Positions 5,711 through 11,482 of a stretch of DNA of 13,998 nucleotides are shown one piece after another. Numbering within the stretch: position 1 is the first letter of the stretch; the number at the start of each line of letters is the position of its first letter. Under the pieces are notes generated by a model. It was given only the letters and a program-made list of their open reading frames with translations. It ran no database searches and was not told where the DNA came from. Source of the DNA: Peptoniphilus_A genitalis (lineage in GTDB: Bacteria; Bacillota; Clostridia; Tissierellales; Peptoniphilaceae); the NCBI RefSeq assembly GCF_949769225.1, contig NZ_CATKPB010000016.1; one strand, given 5' to 3'. The translations under genes and the position numbers were made by a program.

Positions 5711-6916
5711 TTAACCAAATAATTTTCCAATATTTGCGATTACAGTTTGTGCTCCCATGAAAGCAGTTACTGCTACTACTATCCAACCTAAAATGAAAAG
5801 TACATTAGAGTGAACATAGTCGCCAACGATTTTCTTGTTCTTAGATGCAAGTAGGATTACTGCAAGTGTGATTGGAAGGATAAATCCGTTAAGTGTACCA
5901 ACAACTACTAATAGAGTTTGTGGTTGTCCAATAAAGATAAACATAATTGTAGAAATTACGATAAAGGCAATTGTAACCATGTTTTCGTGATCAGCTACGA
6001 ATTTGAATAAAGTCTTTAAGAAGGATACTGAAGTATATGCTGCACCTACTACAGAAGTGAAGGCTGCTGCTGCAAATACAAAACCAAAAATCTTATAACC
6101 AACAACGCCTGAAGCTGCTAAGAAAGATGATGCTGCAATGTTGTCAGGATCAATTTGTGCTCCAGCCATCTTAGTTACACCTAGTATAGCAAGGAATAAT
6201 AAAATTCTAACTATTAAAGCAACTCCAATACCTAGAGATGCTGATTTAGTTACTTGGTCAAGATTTTCTTCTCCAGTGATACCAGCATCAATAAGTCTGT
6301 GTCCACCTGAGAATATAATATAACCACCAACAGTACCACCAATAAGTGTAAGTGTTGGAGAAACAATGCTGTTAAATCCACCAGCTGGGCTAACAGATGC
6401 TTTTAAAGCTTCACCAACAGGTGGTTGTGTCTTAATTGCTACGAAAGCAATTAGGATAATCATAAGTGCACCAAGCACTTGAGTTACTCTGTCCATAATA
6501 GAAGATGCTGACTTTGATGAGAAAAGGATAATACCAATAACTCCACCAATAGCTGCACCAATTTTTACGTCTACACCAAAGATAACGTTAAGTCCAAGTC
6601 CTGCTCCACCAACGTTACCAATGTTAAATGCCAAGCCGCCAAGAGCTACTAAGAAGGCAATTACATATCCAAGTCCTGGTAGTACATTGTTGGCAATGTC
6701 TTGACCTCTCATCTTAGAAACTGCAATAACTCTCCATACGTTAAGTTGTGCAATATAAGAAAATACAATTGAAATTAAAATTACTGCTGCAAAGTCTGCG
6801 CCAATTTTTGTTGTAAATGTCGCAGTTTGTGTCATAAAGCCAGGTCCAATGGCAGATGTTGCCATTAGGAAGGCCGCCCCTAAAAGGACGGACAAATTAT
6901 TTTTATTGTTACTCAT
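5711..6916 (-). CDS. NRAMP-family transporter lacking the metal-binding residues (YcsG type)
   Basis: A 401-residue integral membrane protein with about 11 hydrophobic segments and the overall pattern of NRAMP/MntH transporters (LeuT-like fold). The two unwound helices that bind metal in true NRAMPs differ here: the first-helix DPGN motif is replaced by GPGF (24-27, in SAIGPGFMTQ), and the sixth-helix MPH motif by GGH (204-206, in IIFSGGHRLID). The Asp, Asn and Met ligands are therefore absent, and manganese or iron transport is unlikely. The gene sits between pxpA (14 bp upstream) and pxpB (35 bp downstream), as its homologue ycsG sits in the B. subtilis 5-oxoprolinase cluster. I infer uptake of 5-oxoproline or another small organic solute; the substrate is unproven. 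The ATG follows GGAGG. Confidence 0.85.
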   Translation of the reverse strand: MSNNKNNLSVLLGAAFLMATSAIGPGFMTQTATFTTKIGADFAAVILISIVFSYIAQLNVWRVIAVSKMRGQDIANNVLPGLGYVIAFLVALGGLAFNIGNVGGAGLGLNVIFGVDVKIGAAIGGVIGIILFSSKSASSIMDRVTQVLGALMIILIAFVAIKTQPPVGEALKASVSPAGGFNSIVSPTLTLIGGTVGGYIIFSGGHRLIDAGITGEENLDQVTKSASLGIGVALIVRILLFLAILGVTKMAGAQIDPDNIAASSFLAASGVVGYKIFGFVFAAAAFTSVVGAAYTSVSFLKTLFKFVADHENMVTIAFIVISTIMFIFIGQPQTLLVVVGTLNGFILPITLAVILLASKNKKIVGDYVHSNVLFILGWIVVAVTAFMGAQTVIANIGKLFG

Positions 6917-6930
6917 TTCTTCCTCCTAAA

Positions 6931-7701
6931 TTATAAAAAACTAATTAAAGGTTTGATTTCAATACCTTCAGCCTTTAGTCCTTCACGAATATTTTTTACG
7001 AATTCAAGAGCTTCTGGATTGTCGCCGTGAACACAAATTGAATCTGCTACTATATCGATTTCCTTACCATTAGCAGTAACTACCTTGTTCTCTTTAATCA
7101 TCTTAACAACTCTTGGTATTGCTTCCTTTGGATCCTTAACAAAAGCTCCTGGTAGAGATCTATTAACTAGAGTTCCGTCTTCGTTGTATCCTCTATCAGC
7201 GAAAACTTCTTGGGCAACCCTAAGTCCTCTTCTCTTACCTTCCTTAGCTATGTATGAGCCGCTAAGAACCATTAGAATTAGATCTTTGTCAAATTCTTCG
7301 ACTGCATCTAAAACTGCATTTGCAAGTTTTTCATCGTTACAAGCTGTGTTGTAAAATGCTCCGTGAAGTTTCATGTGTTGAAGTTTTTTGCCGTGAGCCT
7401 TTGCGAAAGCTGAAAGAGCTCCAACTTGATAAAGCATATAAGCTCTTGCTTCTTCTGGAGTTACTGCTAATTTCCTTCTACCAAATCCCATTAGGTCTGG
7501 ATAACCTGGGTGAGCGCCAATTTCTACGCCGTTATCAGCTGCAGCCTTACAAGTTGCATCCATAATAAGTGGGTCGCCAGCGTGGTAACCACAAGCACAG
7601 TTAATACTAGTAACATATTTTACAATCTCTTGGTCCATACCCATTTTATAGGCACCAAATGATTCTCCAATGTCACTATTTAAATCTACAAAATATTGCA
7701 T
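6931..7701 (-). CDS. pxpA: 5-oxoprolinase subunit A (PxpA, LamB/YcsF family)
   Basis: A 256-residue cytoplasmic protein, the full length of the LamB/YcsF family. Diagnostic blocks are VDLNSDIGESFG (5-16), SINCACGYHAGDP (32-44), EIGAHPGYPDLMGFGRR (60-76), MKLHGAFYN in the middle and ICVHGDNPEAL near the C-terminus. Conserved Asp and His residues in these blocks line the pocket of this deacetylase-like barrel. PxpA joins PxpB and PxpC in ATP-dependent hydrolysis of 5-oxoproline, a damage product of glutamine and glutamate, back to glutamate. It is the first gene of the operon. The ATG follows AAAGGAGG and lies about 45 bases after a good promoter. No KipR-like regulator gene is present next to it. 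Confidence 0.95.
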   Translation of the reverse strand: MQYFVDLNSDIGESFGAYKMGMDQEIVKYVTSINCACGYHAGDPLIMDATCKAAADNGVEIGAHPGYPDLMGFGRRKLAVTPEEARAYMLYQVGALSAFAKAHGKKLQHMKLHGAFYNTACNDEKLANAVLDAVEEFDKDLILMVLSGSYIAKEGKRRGLRVAQEVFADRGYNEDGTLVNRSLPGAFVKDPKEAIPRVVKMIKENKVVTANGKEIDIVADSICVHGDNPEALEFVKNIREGLKAEGIEIKPLISFL

Positions 7702-7747
7702 CCGTTTCCTCCTTTTGTCTTATAAATCATTGCAATAACGTATTTAA

Positions 7748-7776
7748 ATTATAATCCAATTTAAAGGAATATGCAA
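7748..7776 (-). promoter_or_regulatory. Promoter of the pxpA-led operon
   Basis: On the minus strand TTGCAT (7776-7771) is followed after 17 bases by a perfect TATAAT (7753-7748). No other convincing promoter was seen between the five genes that follow. Confidence 0.6.
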
Positions 7777-7821
7777 ACATTGTCTTAGGCAAAATCATAA
7801 TATATTTAAATGTATTAATAA

Positions 7822-7846
7822 ATAAAAAAAGAGGCCGAAGCCTCTT
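7822..7846 (-). terminator. Intrinsic terminator of the thiamine-transport operon
   Basis: A 7-bp stem (AAGAGGC with GCCTCTT) is closed on the minus strand by a stable TTCG tetraloop and followed by seven T residues. It begins one base after the stop codon of the ATPase gene. Confidence 0.9.
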
Positions 7847-7847
7847 A

Positions 7848-8600
7848 TTATATAAGTTTGTCAAGTTTTTCAATGATGTGCTTTTTGTACTGGATAAACT
7901 TTTTATCCTCGAAAAAGTTTTCATGAAAATCTTCTGTAATTTGTATTTCTTCTATAATAGTTCCTGGATTTTTTCCCATGATATAAATTCTATCTGAAAG
8001 CTTAACTGCCTCTTCTATGTCGTGGGTTATAAAAATTGTAGAAATTCCAATCTCACTAATTATTTTTTTGTACCACTTGTGGATTGATGCTTTAGTTATT
8101 GCATCAAGTGCAGAAAAGGGTTCATCAAGAAGGGCAACTTCATTGGAAAAGACATAGGTCCTAAGGAGGGCAGCACGTTGTGCCATTCCACCAGAAAGTT
8201 GTGATGGAAATTTTTCTTGGCAGCCTTCAAGTCCAAAGTCACCAAAAAGTCCTCGCACTTCTTCCCTTGCTTCTTTTTTCTTCTTGCCACGAAGAACAAG
8301 GGGTAGGGACACATTGTCGATAATTGTCATATAAGGTAGGAGCATGTCCTTTTGAAGCATGTAGGAAATATTGCCTGCCTGACCTGTGACATCTTCCCCC
8401 TTAAGATAAACTTTACCTTCATCTGGTGCTAAGAGGCCTGCAATAATATTAAAGAGCGTTGTCTTACCGCTACCAGAAACTCCCACAAGAGAAACTAGTT
8501 CTCCCTTATTTAATTTTATGTTTATGTCCTTTAAGACCAGCCTGTCATTAAAGGACTTATAAACATTATCTACTCTTAAAATTTCTAATTTTTCGCTCAT
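7848..8600 (-). CDS. thiZ: ABC importer ATPase, thiamine/precursor uptake (ThiZ-like)
   Basis: A 250-residue cytoplasmic ATPase of the nitrate/sulfonate/taurine type. Walker A is GVSGSGKTT (40-48), the Q-loop glutamine is Q83, the signature is LSGGMAQR (135-142), Walker B is VALLDEP (155-161) with SALD next to it, and the switch histidine is H193 in ITHD. It would power the permease encoded two genes upstream. Its start overlaps the stop of the binding-protein gene by 4 bp (ATGA), so translation is coupled, and it is last in the operon before a strong terminator. The substrate assignment comes from the TPP riboswitch and the binding protein, not from the ATPase itself. The ATPase alone could equally belong to a sulfonate or nitrate system. 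Confidence 0.88.
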   Translation of the reverse strand: MSEKLEILRVDNVYKSFNDRLVLKDINIKLNKGELVSLVGVSGSGKTTLFNIIAGLLAPDEGKVYLKGEDVTGQAGNISYMLQKDMLLPYMTIIDNVSLPLVLRGKKKKEAREEVRGLFGDFGLEGCQEKFPSQLSGGMAQRAALLRTYVFSNEVALLDEPFSALDAITKASIHKWYKKIISEIGISTIFITHDIEEAVKLSDRIYIMGKNPGTIIEEIQITEDFHENFFEDKKFIQYKKHIIEKLDKLI

Positions 8601-9616
8601 TTTAATTTTTCTGGATTTACAAAATCATCAGTGAATCCAAAGTCCTTTGGAATTTCCTTGTTGATTAATTTATTTTCCCATAACCATTGGTAGAAATTGT
8701 TCCATCTATCTGGATCAATTTGTCCAAAGTATTTTGCGTCATCTTGATACTTGTCAGCAAGATATTCCATTCCCTTTTCTACAAAGTCCTTGTCAAGTTC
8801 TGGATTTATCTTAACTAGGATATCTGCTGCTTCCTTTGGATTTTTTGCTGCATATTCATAACCCTTGATGAAGGCACGCATAAATCTCTTTGCAACATCT
8901 TCCTTGTTCTTTAAGAAGTCGTTGTTTGCAATAAGGATTGGTGTGTAGTAATCAAAAACTGGACTGATGTCCCTAAAAGCGAAGTAGTTAATTGGCACAT
9001 TTTCCTTTGCTGCAAGAACTCCATCAACTTGGAAGAAAACCCAAACAGAATCTATCTTACCACTAATTGCTTGAACTGCATTTACAACATTTTCTGGAAG
9101 AAGTTCAACCTTAGAGAAGTCTCCTCCGTCATCTGTTATTACTTGTTTTAAGATTGCTTGTTCAATTGGAAGTCCCCAAGTTGCATAGTTGTGTCCTTCC
9201 ATGTCCTTAGGTCTTTCAATTCCCTTATCCTTTAGGGAAATAATTCCTGAAGTGTTGTGATTAATAATAGCTGCCACAGCTGTTACTGGAAGTGGTTCAT
9301 CGCTGGCAAAAGCTGGCGCAATTGTATCTTGGTAAGATACTCCAAAGTCAGCCTTACCTGATGCAACTAAAGCTTCAGCACCATTAGCTGGTGGTTGGTT
9401 TACTTCTACTTCAATGCCTTCTTCTTCAAAGAAGCCCTTGTCCATAGCAACATAAAGACCTGCGTGGTTTACGTTAGGTTCCCAGTCTAGTAGGAAGCTT
9501 ACCTTTTCCTTAGGAAGATTTTTAGCTTCTTCTGATTTTGTATCATCTTTCTTTCCACATCCTGTTAGAAAAAGTCCAACAAGAATTAAAATCAATAATT
9601 TTCTTAGATTTTTCAT
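8597..9616 (-). CDS. thiY: NMT1/THI5-like substrate-binding lipoprotein (ThiY-like)
   Basis: A 339-residue lipoprotein receptor anchored outside the membrane. The signal peptide has KNLRK at its start, a hydrophobic core and lipobox LTGC with the lipidated cysteine at 20. The mature domain begins with LDWEPNVNHAGLYVA (43-57), the hallmark of the NMT1/THI5 family that binds pyrimidine precursors of thiamine such as HMP or formylaminopyrimidine, and it continues as a standard two-lobed binding protein (GKADFGVSY, VAKRFMRAFIKGYEYA). I place the start at ATG 9614-9616, which has GGAGG seven bases upstream and overlaps the permease stop as ATGA; a GTG 15 bases earlier (9631) lacks a matching site. 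HMP-type precursor or thiamine is the likely ligand given the TPP riboswitch, but the exact ligand is not determined. Confidence 0.88.
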   Translation of the reverse strand: MKNLRKLLILILVGLFLTGCGKKDDTKSEEAKNLPKEKVSFLLDWEPNVNHAGLYVAMDKGFFEEEGIEVEVNQPPANGAEALVASGKADFGVSYQDTIAPAFASDEPLPVTAVAAIINHNTSGIISLKDKGIERPKDMEGHNYATWGLPIEQAILKQVITDDGGDFSKVELLPENVVNAVQAISGKIDSVWVFFQVDGVLAAKENVPINYFAFRDISPVFDYYTPILIANNDFLKNKEDVAKRFMRAFIKGYEYAAKNPKEAADILVKINPELDKDFVEKGMEYLADKYQDDAKYFGQIDPDRWNNFYQWLWENKLINKEIPKDFGFTDDFVNPEKLK

Positions 9617-10377
9617 TTTGCCTCCGTCCACGGCATAACTTTTCTTTGGATGAAGCTAACTAACTTCATCAAGATAAGTGAAATTGCCGAAATTAAAAAT
9701 ATAACTGCAAACATCTTGTCAAAGGAGTAATTTTTTTGAACTCTTATCATATATACTCCCAGTCCCTTGTAGCCACCTAGCCATTCGGCAATAACTGCAC
9801 CTACAACTGAATAGGAAACTGCAATCTTAAAGGCAGCAAAAAAGTTTGTAAGACTCTCTGGAAATTTAATGTACTTATAAATTTCATACTTGCCTGCTCC
9901 CATGGCCTTCAGAAGTTTTGTCTTGTCTGGGTCAACTTGCTTAAAGGCTTCCAGAAGTGAAACTGCAATTGGGAAGAAGGTTCCAATTACAATTAGGGCG
10001 ATCTTTGGCATAACACCATAACCCATCCAAAGGACAAGTAGGGGTGCAATGGCAACTGTAGGAACAGTTTGGCTAATTACTAATATTGGATAAAAGGCAG
10101 AATAAAGTGTGTCTGATAAATCCATTAGTAGTGCCACAAGAAAGCCTAAAGTCACACCAACAGATAGACCTAAAAAGGCTTCTGTCAAGGTTGTCCCCAT
10201 GTGGGATGAAATTGTTGGAAAGTCATTTACAAAGGCCTTGACAACATCAAGTGGCTTGGGCAGCATAAAGGCCGATACCCCGCCATAGGTTGTTGCAAAG
10301 TGCCAAAGGACTAAAATAATTACTATCAAAGAAGCTGCTGAGATATTATCCTTGATACTTGCCTGTTTTTTCTTCAA
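9613..10377 (-). CDS. thiX: ABC importer permease for thiamine/precursor (ThiX-like)
   Basis: A 254-residue permease of the BPD_transp_1 family with about six membrane segments. After the first helix (13-29) comes FMLPKPLDVVKAF (37-49), typical of the SsuC/TauC/ThiX group, then TVPTVAIAPLLVLWMG (105-119), and the EAA coupling loop MGAGKYEIYKYIKFPES (159-175), which docks on the ATPase. The start is a TTG at 10375-10377, with AAAGGAA about ten bases before it; no ATG or GTG serves better. This start lies inside the preceding gene, giving a 32-bp overlap in another frame, while its end overlaps the next gene by 4 bp. Such tight packing points to one co-translated uptake complex. Confidence 0.88.
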   Translation of the reverse strand: MKKKQASIKDNISAASLIVIILVLWHFATTYGGVSAFMLPKPLDVVKAFVNDFPTISSHMGTTLTEAFLGLSVGVTLGFLVALLMDLSDTLYSAFYPILVISQTVPTVAIAPLLVLWMGYGVMPKIALIVIGTFFPIAVSLLEAFKQVDPDKTKLLKAMGAGKYEIYKYIKFPESLTNFFAAFKIAVSYSVVGAVIAEWLGGYKGLGVYMIRVQKNYSFDKMFAVIFLISAISLILMKLVSFIQRKVMPWTEAK

Positions 10378-10645
10378 TTGTTAAAATTCCTTTCTCAGAA
10401 TAGAAGGTCTTGGAGTAACAAGCAACTTGTTCTGAAATTTCTCCCGCTAACTTCACACAGTTCTTTAAGATCTCAAAGGCCTTGTCAAAGTCGTCTAACT
10501 CTATAACTGTTTCAAAGGGAGTGACTACATAGTCAACTTTTTCGCTTTGAATATATTCTATGACCCTATCCACTACTTGGACTACTGACTCTGTAGTTCC
10601 TTCTGCAGTAGTAGGTAGGATTTGTATTGCTACTGATATTTTCAT
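10346..10645 (-). CDS. Thiamine-binding protein, MTH1187/YqgV family
   Basis: A 99-residue soluble protein of the MTH1187/YqgV (DUF77, 'Thiamine_BP') family, which has a ferredoxin-like fold and usually about 100 residues, so it is complete. Features are an N-terminal strand ISVAIQILP (3-11), a helix around VVQVVDRVIEYI (21-32), VDYVVTPFETVIEL (37-50), a helix DKAFEILKNCVKLA (54-67) and a last strand after 70. The B. subtilis relative YkoF, a tandem version, binds thiamine and is encoded with a thiamine-related ABC transporter. Here the gene is first behind the TPP riboswitch. I infer that the protein binds thiamine or its pyrimidine part in the cytoplasm. The ATG follows AAGGAGG. It ends 32 bp inside the permease gene. 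Confidence 0.85.
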   Translation of the reverse strand: MKISVAIQILPTTAEGTTESVVQVVDRVIEYIQSEKVDYVVTPFETVIELDDFDKAFEILKNCVKLAGEISEQVACYSKTFYSEKGILTIEEKTGKYQG

Positions 10646-10671
10646 CTTAACCTCCTTATAAAAATTCCAAT

Positions 10672-10697
10672 AAAAAAAAGCCTCTACAAATAGAGGC
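10672..10697 (-). terminator. Riboswitch-controlled intrinsic terminator
   Basis: A 7-bp stem (GCCTCTA with TAGAGGC, 4-base loop) is followed on the minus strand by eight T residues (10679-10672). It lies directly after the TPP aptamer and 27 bases before the first gene, the expected place for the expression platform. TPP binding should favour this hairpin and stop transcription. The competing antiterminator pairing was not worked out. Confidence 0.88.
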
Positions 10698-10782
10698 AGC
10701 CTTCCCTAGACAGCATTACCTGTCCCGGTCCATAGGGTTTAAGGATAAACCTAATCTCAGCATGCGCTCCCCTGATAAGTTA
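10698..10782 (-). promoter_or_regulatory. TPP riboswitch aptamer (THI element)
   Basis: Read on the minus strand, the leader holds the conserved TPP aptamer parts in order: GGGGAGC, then GCTGAGAT (the CTGAGA core at 10759-10754), a variable arm with AGGTTTA/TAAACCCT pairing, ACCGGGACAGGTAATGCTGTC (matching the consensus ACCTGA--GGATAATGCC region), and TAGGGAAG at the end. The aptamer starts almost at the predicted transcription start. It should lower expression of the thiamine-binding protein and the ABC importer when thiamine pyrophosphate is abundant. Its ends are approximate. Confidence 0.92.
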
Positions 10783-10811
10783 ATTATAAGCATAAGTTTT
10801 CCTTATTACAA
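10783..10811 (-). promoter_or_regulatory. Promoter of the thiamine-transport operon
   Basis: On the minus strand TTGTAA (10811-10806, 4/6) is followed after 17 bases by a perfect TATAAT (10788-10783), placing the transcript start at the 5' edge of the TPP aptamer. Confidence 0.65.
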
Positions 10812-10824
10812 GGAATAAAGGCAA

Positions 10825-10850
10825 ATAAAAAACTAGGTCCTTGGACCTAG
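10825..10850 (-). terminator. Intrinsic terminator of the exporter/nitroreductase operon
   Basis: A 7-bp stem (CTAGGTC at 10833-10839 with GACCTAG at 10844-10850) with a 4-base loop is followed on the minus strand by six T residues. It lies three bases after the nitroreductase stop and ahead of the thiamine promoter. Confidence 0.88.
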
Positions 10851-10853
10851 CTC

Positions 10854-11429
10854 TTATTCAATAACTAATAATTTTTCTTCAATTGGTTTTTTATCCTTTG
10901 CCTCTGGCTCTTCTTCAATTTTTCCAAAAGGCATTTGTGCCACAAGCTCCCAATGTTCTGGTAGGTCGTAGACTTCCTTAACCCATTCATCAATAACTGG
11001 GTTGTAGTGTTGGATGCTGGCACCAATTTCTTCATCCCTTAGGGCTTGCCAAAGATTTAATTGAAGCATAGCAGCTGAATGATGTCCCCAAGTTTCAAAA
11101 TAATCTCTGTAGGATGCCATATTTATTTCTTGGTCCCAAATTTCATTCATATCAATAAAGAAGAGGGCTGTTCCCTTAGCGTGATAAAAACCATGGAACT
11201 TTTCTTTATTTATAGACTTGTCAAAATTTTCATTTACCCTAGTCCAAAAATCCTTGGACTTGTCATCGAAGAGTAGGGCGATCCTACTTGTCTCTGAATT
11301 CATGTGTGACGGAGTTATGTTCATTACATCTTCAACAAGATATTTTATTTCTTCATTTGTAAGGTCAACATCTTCTGACAAGTTGTAGTAGGATCTTCTC
11401 TTCTTAATTATTTCTATATAATCTTTCAT
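10854..11429 (-). CDS. Frm2/Hbn1-like nitroreductase family protein
   Basis: A 191-residue cytoplasmic flavoprotein of the nitroreductase superfamily. The N-terminal KKRRSYYNLS (9-18) holds the FMN phosphate-binding arginines. PSHMNSETSRIALLF (40-54), ETWGHHSAAMLQLNLW (112-127), IGASIQHYNP (135-144) and LVAQMPFGK (162-170) match the subgroup of short, NADH-type enzymes related to yeast Frm2/Hbn1 and bacterial YdgI/YodC-like proteins. Such enzymes reduce nitroaromatics and quinones in vitro; natural substrates are mostly unknown. The ATG follows GAGGTG. The gene begins 53 bases after the ABC exporter with no terminator or clear promoter between, so it is likely the second gene of that operon. 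A link to export or detoxification of a redox-active compound is inference only. Confidence 0.85.
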   Translation of the reverse strand: MKDYIEIIKKRRSYYNLSEDVDLTNEEIKYLVEDVMNITPSHMNSETSRIALLFDDKSKDFWTRVNENFDKSINKEKFHGFYHAKGTALFFIDMNEIWDQEINMASYRDYFETWGHHSAAMLQLNLWQALRDEEIGASIQHYNPVIDEWVKEVYDLPEHWELVAQMPFGKIEEEPEAKDKKPIEEKLLVIE

Positions 11430-11482
11430 AATTCACCTCGCAAGTTTTCTTTACATCTTAGTAAAGTTTTACCCCGAAAAAA

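Noticed and set aside
5711..6916. Manganese/iron transporter
   Set aside because: The DPGN and MPH metal-binding motifs of NRAMP proteins are replaced by GPGF and GGH.
9617..9631. GTG as the start of the binding lipoprotein
   Set aside because: GGAGG lies between this GTG and the ATG at 9616, so it serves the ATG; the signal peptide also looks more normal from the ATG.
11449..11466. Inverted repeat CTTTAC/GTAAAG between the exporter and nitroreductase genes
   Set aside because: The 6-bp stem is weak and no T-run follows it on the minus strand, so it is not a convincing terminator.
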